NCBI RefSeq assembly: GCF_019320115.1
Contig: NC_089591.1
Coordinates: forward strand, 15,509,169 to 15,573,168
DNA length: 64,000 nt
From: Miscanthus floridulus
Lineage: Eukaryota; Streptophyta; Magnoliopsida; Poales; Poaceae
Reading direction: 5' to 3'
The notes under the pieces are model-generated. The model was not told the DNA's origin and made no database searches. It saw only the letters and a list, made by a program, of their open reading frames with translations. Position 1 is the first letter of the stretch. Each line of letters opens with the position of its first letter. This document shows positions 45,858 through 57,959 of this stretch, piece after piece. A program made the translations under genes and the position numbers.

Positions 45858-46080
45858 CAAGATTATGAAGCAACCTCAAGGGCATCAAGGAGGACGCATG
45901 TCTTTCTCTGGCCGAGGGTATCATGACTCTTTGGAGTCCTACCACTGCTTCAACAATAGACTCGCAACCATTGAGGAGACAAATGTTGTCATACAAGGTA
46001 CGTTATATAATCATGCGCAATGGTAGGTAAGCATGAGACACGAGATGGCTAGCCTCCAGCAACAATAGCAACAGTAAAAA
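45858..46080 (+). pseudogene. Gln-rich ORF remnant downstream of pol
   Basis: A plus-strand frame reads QGHQGGRMSFSGRGYHDSLE, then SYHCFNNRLATIEETNVVI, and ends in MASLQQQ. TAG stops interrupt it after HAQW and after LQQQ. It may be a leftover of an ORF after pol or of gag. I do not recognise it. Confidence 0.35.
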
Positions 46081-47790
46081 TCAAAATTGGGAGGCTATGT
46101 TTCAGCACCTCCACATCTAGCCACCTCGTTGAGCAACCATGACAACCACTAGCTTGGGGGGGAAAGCATCACCCGTGTATCTAGATAACTATTTCTTTTC
46201 CTTTTATTATTCTTAGTTTGCTTTATATATATATTAGAAAAAATGATGAACTAAAAATGAAATAAAAAGTTATCTTTATAGAAATATATATAGTTATAAT
46301 GTGTGATCTAAAAAAATGAAAACAAAATAAAAAGAGTGTGTCTAGTTTACTTTAATCTATTTTTAGGAACTGAATAAAATAAAAAGGACTCTAAAGATAA
46401 TCTCTTAAAATGGATATGATAAATAGTTGCTCTATTGTAATTCCTTTCAAGTACCTAGTTTTTAGCCTTGAATTCTCCTGAGTCTTGGATAAAATTGTTT
46501 TGATATAAGGATTTACTCTGAACTTGAAACTCGTGGGTAGCACATGCTTGATCTAAGTCTAGGTAATTGATGGATTTGATATAAGAAGGTTTGAGCTGTT
46601 GTTTATCTTGTTCCAAGTGATAGTAAAGTTCTAGAGATTTATCTTTTGAAAAACACAAAAATGCTACATGATGAGTTCCTATATGACAAAGCTTGAATTC
46701 CCACTAGAGTCATACATGTTATATAGGCTAGAAAAGCTTCCACTCATATGCTATTTGTTTTGCATTAAGTTTTGTCAAGCTTTGTTGACCCTTATGAGAG
46801 ATTTGTCATGCTCTTAAAATCAAGATCACGTACACACCACCCACATATGCACTACTACACTAGGGGTAGGCACAAAAACATGTCATTCCATTTAGATCCA
46901 TCCATAAATGTTTTACTCCTACACTGGGAGTAAACACCAAAAATATGTTTCATGGGTTTTCCACCAAATAAATGCTCTAAGTTTTGTTGCTATCTCTCAA
47001 AAGTTCTATTGCAGAAAAGAGGCATGGGCTATGCAAAAGTCATTCAGAAAAAAGAAAAGAAAATAAAAAGAGTTAAAAAATGGACACAAAAGTGTTCGAT
47101 ATATTGAAAACAATGGGTACTTAGATGCCCGCTTGAAAAAAAGAGATGAATAAGATAGCCCATATTCTCTAGCAAATGTTTTCAAGTTTCAAAAGAGAGA
47201 TAAGTTTTCAAGGAGCATAGTAGAATTAGGATATCCACCATATATATCCACCTTATATCCACACACATGCACATCTTGATTTGATTGTATGACTCAACTC
47301 TTTTTGGATCCGAGGTTTGACTTTACAATATATGCATTGCAAGTTTGCTAGCTCTTTCATGCTATTCCACTCCTATGAGCTCCACATAAGCCTTAGTTGT
47401 AGGAAGAGAAAGGCATAACATCATAATTGCCTTGGTGAGGATCCACAAATACCACATATATTGAGATACTTGAGAGTGTCATACAATAGAATCTCTGAGT
47501 TTTATTTTGAAAACTTATAAAAAACTCTAGAACAATGGTTGAACAAAGAAATTGAGACATAATGCTTGACTTGATCATTCTATCTTTCAATTACTCAAGA
47601 CCCAAGTGAAGGCTAAGAAGCCTCATGGTTGAAGGTAATATGGGTAAGTTTGAAAGTTAGAATAGTTTATTTTAATCTAGAGGAGAATTCTTGTTTGAAC
47701 ACATGTGTACTTTTAAGGAGTGAAAACATTATAGCAACTCCTAATCCATTGTTGAGTTTGGCTTTGCTTAAAGGCTAGCAAAGGTTATGT
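46081..47790. other. AT-rich 3' untranslated region of Athila-like element
   Basis: Begins with CTAGCTTGGGGGGGAAAGCATC, typical of the sequence after pol in these elements. Otherwise A/T-rich with TATATA runs. No coding regions. Confidence 0.5.
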
Positions 47791-47804
47791 GTGAGGGAGC
47801 TTGA
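47791..47804 (+). other. Polypurine tract of Athila-like element
   Basis: GTGAGGGAGCTTGA before the LTR start TGATGATCGTTAAC. A weak tract. Confidence 0.45.
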
Positions 47805-48628
47805 TGATGATCGTTAACATCAATCATAAACCTCAAAATAACTTGCATATATACTTAATTCCATCACCAAACATAGGCCTAGGGGTTTAATCTAATAAAT
47901 TCCATGAGTTTTGGTGAATCTGTATTTTCAGTAGGGTTTATCAAGAAAACCATCAAGGTGGACCTCTTCGTTAAAGTAAATCATGCTTAACCATGGCGTA
48001 AACAACTCTAGAAGGTTTCAGAGGACACCACACCAAAGAAGACCACTAAGGGCTGCTAAGTAGGGCTGGTTGGCCCCACCTATAGGCTGGTCGGCCTATG
48101 GGACCCATGACTCAGTGTCTCCTTCGAATGTCAGTTCTCTACCACCTTAAAGATCACATTTATGCCATTTATTTAAGTCGGTTTGATCTAAGGGTCTAGG
48201 ACCGTAGTCGCATCAGTAGAGTTATCCTTTGCGGTGCTCTATCATATAAGTGGTGTCCCGAAGTGCACAAGAGTAGAGTGAGTCTTAACTATAGTTAGGC
48301 ATATATATATACTTTGACCATGTAATAAGAATGTCATAGGAATCTACCTCACCTGTTGTTCTCCCAAGTTGACTAGTTTATATTATCTTAGTGATCTATC
48401 CCCTGAGTGTCATTATGCTTAATTTCTATCAATACATTTATCCTTTGCTCTAGCAATGCTGGTATGTTGACTAATAGATACTCCTTTGATATTCAATAAT
48501 CTTTACTCCATTATTTCCTTGTGGTAAATATAAATAATGGTACCTAAAATACTGCCGGTAAAATGCTATAATGGTATTTTGTGCGCTTGCGGAATCCTTC
48601 ATATTCTATTTGCACTTATAAATACAAA
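47805..48628 (+). repeat. 3' LTR of Athila-like element, internally deleted
   Basis: 824 bases. Lacks the 522 bases at 41270-41791 of the 5' LTR; the junction at about 48199 reads GGGTCTAG|GACCGTAG. The last few bases are also lost. Confidence 0.88.
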
Positions 48629-49349
48629 TAGTAGTGTACCTAGTGTAACACCCTAGTGTTAAGCATTGCATATGGCATCTGCATTTCATGAGCACAAGCC
48701 TCATCCAAGCATTCATGAACATGTGCATATGAAATTTCATCTCATTCTTATACATTATCACGTGAAATGTTGATTTTATATATATGCTTATGCTTGCAAT
48801 CATGTATGACCAATGTATCAAATGGTTGGGAGGTCATGAAAAAATCTTAGACACATCTAGAATGATAAATGGAATAATGTTTATATTCTTGACATAGGCC
48901 AAATTTGCTTCTAAGTGTTAGTTTCATTTGAAATGCCATTTTCATGATACTAGTTTGACCAAAGTTGAACAATAGCTTAGATTGTTTGCATGGCTATGTG
49001 ACCTAAATAAAAGTTGTAGTACTTAACTAGGGTAACAACTTTTATTTTTGGGTCAAGGTCTAATTCAGTGCATAGCCTACTCAAAAATAGCTCACAAGTA
49101 TCAACAAAATGTTATTCTGTGACTTAAGAAATTCTCTAAGTGTTGAAACTGTTTTTAGTTTCAAAGTACCTTAGTTTGGAGCAATGTAGTTTGTAAACTA
49201 GTGAGAATTAGATGATGGTTCCTAAAGAAGAGTTGGGGATCTCATATAGCTCTATAATTGTTATTAAGGAAGTTTTTGCTAATTTGCCATGGATTAGGAG
49301 TTATAGAATCACTAAGTTACACTATCAGTCGGATTCAGCAGCACTGAAT

Positions 49350-50400
49350 CGGTGCTGGGCCAGTGCGTGTCATGGTCGACTGGCCATAGGCCATGGCCAT
49401 CGCATGGTGGTAGCACGCCAGCATTGGCCTAGCCAGTTAGGCCAGAGCGGGCACATAAGCATCGCGCATTCGCCGCTCGCTCCACTCACTCGCTCTAGCC
49501 TTCTCCCTCTCGCTCTGCCTCGCCAAACCACCGCACCGAGCTTGCTATGCGCCGCCACAGCTCCACCGTAGCAGCTTGCCACTGACATAGCCTTGCCGAC
49601 CGATTCATCTCGACCACAACTACTCCACCATCACCTCCACCTCCTTGAGCCACCAGCATCACCTATCAACCCCAGGTATAGCGGCATTTAGCCTCGCCGT
49701 AGCCGCTGTCATCACCGGAGCGCCGCCACACTTGCGGCTCACCGTGACCTAGTCATTCCACCACACCACATGCCTCCATCTTCTCTAGTCTAGCACCACG
49801 CTAGAGTCTAGATGCTTAGACTAGATCTAGGAATGATGCCACCGCTTCACTTTGTCGGAACGAGTCGTCGCTCCCGTGCGGCCCCCAAGGCCATCATGCC
49901 ACTCGAGCTCGCCGCCGCCGGGTTGGTTCACTGTCTCCCTCCTTTCTCTCTCATCTTAGGTTGAGTAACCCTAGACCTAGCTAGTGGCATGACAGAGACC
50001 CACCTTTCACCACCGTCTAGCCAGAATAGTGAGAGCACCACTGTGCTCCGTGCGCCGCTGCACGGCCATGCACATGGCCAAGCTCACCGATGCCACCTTG
50101 TGCCCTCACCTGCACCGTGTAGCTTTGCTAGGTCACTAGGATGGAGTATCCATCCATGCCTGAGTGTGCCATAGCAGGAGATGGCCGGTGTACCGCTGCC
50201 TAACCTCTGCCGTCCGCCATGGCCACCGTCGAGCTTGCTTCGACAAGCCACCGAGCCCACTAAGCCTACCAGTCGATGCGTGGGGGTGAGAAGAGTGCAA
50301 CGATGAAGACGCTACCGCTAGAGACCTCGCTGATGATGAGTTCTCATCGGTCAACGCCATCCCCTATCTTGGTCTCGCTGATGGATGGGTCTAGTTGACC
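49350..50400. other. GC-rich block inside the LTR
   Basis: About 1 kb with far higher GC than the rest of the LTR, full of GCC/CCG/CACC words, repeated in the 3' LTR at 60900-61990. ORFs on both strands here differ between the two LTR copies in frame and stops, so I do not accept them as coding. It may be the transcription start/leader region or a captured gene fragment. Confidence 0.5.
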
Positions 50401-51818
50401 GTGGGCCCCAGCTGTCAGCCTGTGTCATGTTTTGATTTTTTGAATTATTTTTCTAGATTTGAATGCATGTTTCAAAAATTCATATCTCAAGCTAGGTGTG
50501 TCAAATTTCGGTGAACCAAATTTTCTTGGATTCCTCATGAAGTGTAGTATTTAATAAAAATATGAAATATACTATTTAGGGTATTTTTCTAGGAGAATTA
50601 AATTGAGCAAGATAAGTGCTTTCAAAGTAGTTTATATCTTGTAAAATGCATAACTTGAGCTAGAAAGGCGATAAAATTGTGATTCAAATTTTGATAGTCT
50701 TGTGCTGACATGCGCTAGCTAGGAAAAATACTAAACCTACAGTAAACATACTTGAAATATGGTCTTCATATTTAATCCTAATTAATTGCTAGTTTCTAGT
50801 GAAATTAATTGGGATAAAAATACATAACATATGATCATACAAAGTTTTACATAGTATTTTTATGCTAGGAGGAAAGTAAGAAAAATATTAAATCTATTGC
50901 TTAACACTTTTCACTAAGCTAAACTATTTTTGCTAAAATAAGCCTATGTAAGTTGTCATTTTTGTAGAGGTAGCCACACTTATCCAAATGACATGAAATT
51001 TGTAAAGTAGACTACTTAGGTCATTTGCAGGCTACTGTAATTTTGTCATAATTTATTAAGTAATAGAAATATTTATCCTTTAAATCACCTTATTATCTAA
51101 GGAAATTAATAAATGAATATAAATAAATTAGTTGGCCTTAACCACGATGTTTTCTGTGGTACTTGTGATGCATATGATATGTTGATGTTCTTAGTTAAGC
51201 TTAGAAGTAATTGATTGTATGCAACTAGTTAATTATCACTTTATAATTCAACTAGATGGTTGCATGTATAGTTTCTGTTTGGTGATGATTCCATGATGAT
51301 AATGATCTTTTTTGTAAAGATGGTTAATAAAAAAATTGTAGATAACTTACTAATATACCTTGTGTTAAATTTTTATAGTCATAGGTCTTATGGTTTAAGA
51401 ATTATGGCTGTTAGAATTCTACTATCAGAAATGCTTGCTCTCTAGATAGATCCGAAAGATTGAATTGTTTGACTAAGATAACTACTAAATCATATTAGGA
51501 GGATTAAAAGAAAGTTGTAGGAAATTTCATAAGCTTTCCAGAATGTCCACAACCATATTATTTTGATGTGTATAACTCTAGTTATGGTCAAAATAAGTGG
51601 CTTCTATCTTGTAGTCCCAAAAATGATTTACATAACTGTTTGTTTAAATTACTAGAGATGAGATATGCACCTACTCATTAAAAGTAAATGTAACTTGTTA
51701 TCACCTTAATGCAATGCTGTTGAAAACAATTATGAGGATGCGTTCATCACATCATGTCATATTATACATGTCATCATATATGCATTCATGATATCTTATT
51801 TCATGCTCATGCATATAG

Positions 51819-52033
51819 GATCGTCCGATGGGATAACCCTTTTGGAGTTCAATGAAGAAGAAGAGGACGATCAGCAGGAGACACCTTAGGCTATAGCTCT
51901 AGAAGAAGAGGAGTAAACTCTCGAGGACCTCCGTAAGTGCTCGGATCACCAGCCAACCTCTTTTCTCAAAGGCAAGCCCCAGAGCATTCTAAGTCTCCCA
52001 TGTTTTACAAAATATCACTTGAGTCCTTTATAA
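51819..52033 (+). pseudogene. Possible acidic coding exon inside LTR
   Basis: After a possible acceptor GCATATAG at 51818, a frame reads SSDGITLLEFNEEEEDDQQ, an acidic middle, then TSFLKGKPQSILSLPCF, to a TAA at 52031. Internal stops at 51887 (TAG) and 51914 (TAA). The 3' LTR has the same frame at 63297-63510 with sense codons at both places. The frame is kept despite many substitutions. Confidence 0.4.
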
Positions 52034-53477
52034 TTGATGCATTAGGTTATAAGAGTTAATTAGAAACACTTCATGCATAGCACTACCTTGTCCAGATATA
52101 TATACCTTTCACCCTATGTAGGTCTAGGATCGAATATATGCTTAGCCATGCTTAGATCGGTAGAAGTCGGGTGATTTTCTGTCACCTACGAGATATAGAT
52201 GGATACCGAAGCACGGTTGGCTATATTTGCTATCATGGAAAAGAACCATGGGGTAATGTAAATGGAGGTTAGGCAAAGTCTATGTGTAGGTTGAGTCATG
52301 TGATTTCGTCAATGCCGATTAAGGACCGTACCTTGTTGGTGCTTTTGTTGAGATTGAACACATGCCTCTCACTTAGCCGGCCAAATAACTCGTTTCGATC
52401 ACAAAGCTGAGTAGCTCAACTTAGGTCGGGCCTTGTTCTATAAAAGTGTGCACTCTAGATGGTAGTAAGGATGTGCAGGGAGCCAGACATGAGCCCAAGG
52501 GCAGGCCAGGCCTAAACATCTTGGCAATTGGTTGTCCCTGATTGTGCGGTGCTAGGTGAATCCGATAATGTGGACCTGAGTTGTACCAAAGGTGACCTAT
52601 GGTGACCTTTGATCTAGTCTGCCTGGGTTTGTGTTAGGAATAAATTCCTAGCTGCTTGAAATCAATTTAAATTGTTGTCTCTCTCGGACAGTAAGAAACT
52701 TGGCTAGTCCCAACATCATAGTAATTGTATTATGGAAAGATGGTTATGATGAACATGGAATTATTATACCGTCTATGGTTACTACTGTATGCTATTAAAT
52801 GATATACCACATGTTTGGCATAGGCTAGTTGCAAATCTAGAGATGGATAGCTATAATTAACTTGATGACCGAATTATAACCATATACCTGAATTGGTAAG
52901 CTTTTTATGCAAAATGTTGTCAAGCTAGCTCCACTTATAAAGCTTTGCATAATCCTTGGAGTCACTTTATTTTTGGTTTATGATAGGTAAGTCTAGCTGA
53001 GTACCTTCTCATACTTAGGGTTTTATTCCCATTGTTGTAGATGGTACAGTTTATCATGGCTATTGCAAGAACTGCTTCTGTCCCGCCATGGATGAGGAGT
53101 GAGCCCTGGGTAGGCATCTCTTATTAATTCTTCTCATATGCTTTTGTGGGTGTGATCATGAGCTAGCACTGTATTTGAACAATGATGGCAGATGATAGTT
53201 TCAAACTCTAATTTGCTTCCACTACTATTTTACTGAACTTGGTTTGTAATAACCTAAATTGGTACTCTAATGGATGAACTATAATTGTGAACTTTATGTA
53301 ACATGTGACATGTATGTTGAATCATGTACGGTCTTGGTTGTATGTTGATGGTTAATCAAGACCCTTCGTGGTACTCGATGGACTACTAGGTTTATATGGG
53401 CTCAAGTATGACAGTGCGACCGCTTGCGAGCTACCATTGTACTTGTGCTCTTATAATTTGGTTGGTTCTGCCACAAC

Positions 53478-53489
53478 TGGCATCAGAGC
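53478..53489 (+). other. Primer-binding site (tRNA-iMet)
   Basis: TGGCATCAGAGC, one base different from the consensus TGGTATCAGAGC. Confidence 0.88.
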
Positions 53490-54327
53490 AAGGTTCAACA
53501 TTAATTGCCACATGTGTATTTAAAACAAAGGTTTTTGTTTTTCCAAAACTAGTTTCTAGCAACTTATAGCTATATATATATGTGTGTTTAAAAACCTAGA
53601 GTTTGAACCTAAAGTGTGCCAGTGATCACTTCCTTTATGCCCAATTAAGGACTTCAGGTGGCTAATTAAGTACTAACTTGGGGTTTTCAATTTCATCGTC
53701 CATGCGCCATTCTATTTTATGGATGCCATTCACTTGAGTGGTGATATATGGATCAAATGCTTCTACGCCCAAGGTAAGATGCCCATCATCATCATAGTGG
53801 CGTGACCGCAAGATGTGAGCGTGCGGTCTATGGGGAAAGTTAGCTTTGATATTGAAGTGTATATATGTCTCATATATACAAAAGTATTTAATTGTGGGTC
53901 AGCTTTAATATGACTATATATGCATAATTGTATGTATATATAGGATGTATTTACTCTTGGGTAGCTTTGATACGGAAGTATATATATATGGAAGTATTTA
54001 GCTTGCAACCTAGAGCCCAGATTTACATTCTGCATATATAATGCGGGGTTGGGCTGAAATGAAATTCTTGTGCAGGTACACTAATAGCGAAACATGTAGC
54101 CCAACTAGTTACGTTATATATGAGAGAACGTATGTATGCCACCATGTATGTATTTAGAAGTGTTAATTTTCCTAAGTTTGTGAGGACATACGGAATGTGC
54201 ATGCATCATGATAAATCATTATTACATATTTGCATTGTTCCTCCCTTTATAAGTCTCTTACTCAGTTATATAACTCTTATCCATTATGATGTTGTCTCAC
54301 GAGAGTTGCACCATGTTGTTGGTATAG
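53490..54327. other. Leader of Tekay-like element
   Basis: AT-rich. At 53838-54000 about three degenerate repeats of 60-75 bases share TAGCTTTGATA(C/T) ... GAAGT(A/G)TATATAT ... GTATTTA. No coding. Confidence 0.5.
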
Positions 54328-55393
54328 ATGGCAGCACCGGTTGGAAGTGAGAATTTCCTATTGATGTTTGGTACTCCTGCCCTACTTTGGAGAGTCTTGC
54401 ATTCTACGGGGGTATTATGAACCGCCCCTCTATTACTTGAATGAAGTATACCTAGAGGGACAACCATGGTATGAAGTACAGCTGACCATACTAGCTCATA
54501 ACCAAGCACCCTTCTGGTAGGAATGGAAGGTGAAATCCGAAGGAAGAACTCCTTGGGAGTATATCCATGTAGTGGCTTTTGAGGCGCTAAGTCAGATTTG
54601 TCAGCAGCACGAGAATGAGCTTACCGACAGTGCCGCTGGTACTTTCCCTCAGGTGGATCCATCCACAACAGTATGGGCATAGTGCAACAACAATGCATTG
54701 ATCTGAGACTGGGATAAGCGGGCAGACAGTTCTAGTCCCGCTATGAGCACAATGTTTGCAGTGATGAAGATGTTCTATACTCATTAGGACACCAGGGACT
54801 TTTGGCAAGAGTCCTATACTAGTTGCATGGATAAGCTCATGAGGGTCAAAGCTACACAGTGTAAGCTAAAGAAGCATGTGTGCAAGAACAAAAAGGCAGC
54901 AAGTGAGGCTCGATGGGAAACTGATCAAGCTTATGTAGCATTGGGAAATCTCCACACCCAAATGGAGCAAGTTGATCAGCAGAGAGCTACCGCCCAAGAG
55001 GCCAGAGTGGATGATTAGGTAGTGCTAGTAGGACTATGGGAGCAGCTGGAGGCCACCCATGCCGAGGCACTCATAGCTATGCGCCAGCGGATCCTAGCAA
55101 ACAACCATGCAGCTATGGCAGAAGCAGAACAAGACAGGACCCACGCATTGAGTGTGCAGCACGACCATGTTGAGAGGGACTTGCGTCAGTAGCTTGCACA
55201 GACCCAGAATGTGGTGGTTGATCTTCAGCATGAGGTGCATTTTCTGAACAACCAACTGCACCCGATCCTTGATGAGGAAGAGGAAGATTCAGAGATGTTA
55301 GTTGAAGATGACAGTTGGGAGGAAGAAGAAGTAGAGCTAGAGGATGAGGATGAGGCTATCTTCGACCTCAATAGTGAGCACGCTGAAGATTAG
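54328..55393 (+). pseudogene. Extra ORF upstream of gag (orf0-like)
   Basis: ATG at 54328 opens a frame that shifts by one base soon after. The main frame reads NEVYLEGQPWYEVQLTI, then EWKVKSEGRTPWEYIHVVAF and EALSQICQQHENELTD. A coiled coil follows (54827-55200; MRVKATQCKLKKHVCKNKK onward), then a strongly acidic tail of Glu/Asp runs to EHAED at 55393. Stops within (TAG four times, TGA once) are mostly explainable by C-to-T changes. Position between PBS and gag, sense strand, fits the orf0 I recall from some grass Tekay-type elements. Its job is unknown; the coiled coil and acidic tail suggest protein binding. Confidence 0.6.
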
Positions 55394-55765
55394 AATTGCC
55401 TAGTGACTAGTTAAAGCGCTAGATGTATCCCTATTATTCATGTAATGGACTTGTAGTTTGAAGTTCGGTATTCGTGATTTGACTTCCGTGTAATTTTGGC
55501 ACTTTGCATGTTGTTTCACTATGGGTTGAACTTTAATGAAATTCCAGTTTTCTTTTACTAGTGGATTATGACATGCATGTTAACACGCTGCGAGCACAAT
55601 AAGTGATCTAATTGGTGATGTCATATTGCGAGGATGAATTATTATGCCTCTGTTTTATTGAATGAATTTAAGATTCTCTCCAGTAATTTCAGTTGGCATG
55701 ATTATACAATTCATCTGCAATCTCCTGACATCATCCAATAATCCCTTATTGTTGCAACTTTGCAG
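55394..55765. other. Spacer between orf0-like ORF and gag
   Basis: AT-rich. Ends TTTGCAG|ATG, so a splice acceptor lies exactly before the gag start; gag could be expressed from a spliced RNA. No other content. Confidence 0.45.
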
Positions 55766-56870
55766 ATGACTCGCACTCGTGCTGGAGCAGGCACTAGCCA
55801 AGGTGGCAATGATGGTGACTTACCACCACCACCGTCATCGTCTATGAATGAATTCTTCACACAGATCCTGGGTAATCAGAGAGCAATGGAGGAAATGCTG
55901 CGCCTCAATGTGCAAAACACTACTCATGCCTATTAGCAACATCAAGGGCCTAAACCGAATCAATACATCTCTTTCAAGGATTTTCAAGACACCAAGCCTC
56001 CTATCTTCAAGGTGGCCGAAGAACCGCTCCAAGCGGATGAATGGCCGAACACAATCAAGCAAAAGTTCCATCTATTTAGGGTTACTAAGCATCAGAAGGC
56101 AGAATATGCATCCCATCAACTATAGGGACCGGCTGGGATATGCTAGACCCATTTCCTATCCTCTCTACCTGCCAACTCATAGGTCACATGGGAGCAGTTC
56201 AAGTTAGCCTTTAGGGGACATCACATTCCCCTAGGGCTAATGCGCATGAAAGCAGCCAAGTTCATGTGACTCACACAAGGGACCAAGACCCTTACTGAGT
56301 ACATGCATGCCTTCAACAATTTATCCCATTATGCCTAGTGTTCATCAATATAGAGGAAAAGAAGATTGAAAGCTTCAAGCGAGGCCTTGGCACTAAGCTA
56401 ATGAAGACTATGGCCAACTCAAGGTGCATGACATATAATGAGTTTGTCAGTGATGCCTTGATCCAGGAGAACTAGAACAATTGGCACACGGCAGCAAAGG
56501 GTCCTAAGAGAGTAGCTGAGGCAGGTGCCTTAGGATCTTCCTAGTCTAGAGCTCTAGTGGCAGCTAGGCATAGTTTCGTCCACCAGCGCCTAAGTTTAGG
56601 CCACCTCTATCAAAATCTCAAGCCAACAGCCCCTAGAAGACATTTCGTAGGGCGTTCACCATTGCCCTACCCAAGGGAAATGGAGGGCATGGAAGCTCAG
56701 CAGGACCAAGGAGCAATCAGCCATGCTTTAACTATAATCAGTTGGGTCATTGGGCCAAGGAGTGCCCCCATCCTAAGAAAAATAGCAATAAAAACCAGGG
56801 TAATTAGAAGCAGGTCAATCAGAAGTCATGTCCTAGATACATGCATTACATAGCTATTGAAGAAGTTCCT
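55766..56870 (+). pseudogene. gag: Tekay-like gag
   Basis: ATG 55766 (MTRTRAGAGTSQGG). The capsid part includes FKDFQDTKPPIFKVAEEPLQ and ADEW, then a retrotransposon gag domain in other frames (WEQFKLAFRGHHIPLGLMRM; GTKTLTEYMHAFNNLS). A zinc knuckle at 56724-56765 reads CFNYNQLGHWAKEC, where the second Cys is Tyr. Several TAG stops and at least two frame changes. It would form the particle; the changed knuckle alone should impair RNA binding. Confidence 0.82.
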
Positions 56871-57959
56871 ATAGGAGAAGTTGTCACCGCTGGTATGTTT
56901 CTTGTTAACAAACATCCCACTATTGTTTTATTTGATTCTAGAGCTTCTCATTCATTTATGAGCTAAGCATTTGCATCTAAGTATGATCAGAAAATAATTG
57001 AGGTCAACAAGGGTGGTTATAGCATAAGTTTGGCTAGGGCTACTATCTCTATAAATCAGATAGTCAGAGGTGTGCTCATCTTTATACAAGAGAGGGAGTA
57101 CACGATGGATCTGATAGTATTGCTTGGATTTTCCATAGATGTGATCTTAGGCATGAAATGGATGAGCGATCATGGGGTTCTCATTGACACTAGCACTAGG
57201 ACAATTATGTTGAGAGAACCAAAGGGAGGTAATGCTTTTCTAGTACCACTTCCCCAAAGTTTTGATCTCCAAAACTTGTCATGGGCTATCCAAGCCACTA
57301 CCCTTTGTGATATTCCAGTGGTTTGTGAGTTTCCTGATGTATTTCTAGATGAGTTGCCGAGTTTACCGCCTGATAGGGATGTGGAATTTAAGATTGAGTT
57401 AGTGCTAGGTACGGCACCCATCTCAAGAAGACCCTATAGGATGCCACCAAATGAGTTAGTTGAACTTAAAATTCAGTTACAAGAATTATTGGACAAAGGT
57501 CTCATTCAACCTAGTTCGTCACCATGGGGATGTCTAGCTTTATTTGTAAAGAAGAAGGACAAGTCCTTGAGGATGTGTGTGGATTATAGGCCGCTTAATG
57601 ATGTGACCATTAAGAACAAGTATCCTTTGTCGCGTATCGATATCATGTTCGATTAGTTGGTGAAAGCAAAGGTATTCTCTAAGATTGACTTGAGGTCAGG
57701 CTATCATCAGATTAAGATCAGGCCTGAGGATATACCTAAAATAGTGTTCTCCACTAGATATGGCTTGTACGAGTATTTGGTCATGTCTTTTGGACTGACA
57801 AATGCTCCTGCCTACTTCATGTACTTAATGAATTTGGTATTCATGCCTGAGCTCAACAAGTTTGTGGTTGTGTTTATCGATGATATCTTGATTTATTTGG
57901 AGAATGAGGAAGACCATGCAGAGCATCTAAGAGTTGTTTTGTCCAAAGAGGGAACATAA
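56871..57959 (+). pseudogene. pol: Tekay-like protease and reverse transcriptase
   Basis: Protease active site LFDSRASHSF (56928-56957): the family has DSGAS, so Gly is replaced by Arg. [14 protein letters not shown] marks the protease end. RT runs from [20 protein letters not shown] with [43 protein letters not shown] and [12 protein letters not shown]. The catalytic box reads FIDD (57873-57884), where the family usually has YIDD or FIDD. One TAG at 57654 (from CAG) and a frame change near 57945 interrupt it. Confidence 0.9.

Larger units (their letters stand above)
40875..48628 (+). mobile_element. Athila-like Ty3/gypsy element, pol largely lost
   Basis: Two LTRs, an Athila-type PBS and a small integrase remnant. 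No gag, protease or RT is recognisable. Length 7.75 kb. Flanking bases (CTTGT left, GTAGT right) give no clear target duplication, because the right LTR has lost its terminal bases. Confidence 0.75.
48644..53475 (+). repeat. 5' LTR of Tekay-like element (4.8 kb)
   Basis: Starts TGTAACACCCTAGTG and ends GGTTCTGCCACA just before the PBS. Contains a GC-rich block (49350-50400), AT-rich sequence, and a possible acidic exon (51819-52033). Matches 60218-64000. Confidence 0.93.

Noticed and set aside
40870..48640. Target-site duplication for the Athila-like element.
   Set aside because: CTTGT left and GTAGT right do not match, and the right LTR end is eroded.
49212..49571. 119-codon plus-strand ORF in the Tekay 5' LTR.
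   Set aside because: Spans the GC-rich block; the matching place in the 3' LTR (about 60941) has a different frame and stops, so it is not conserved as protein.
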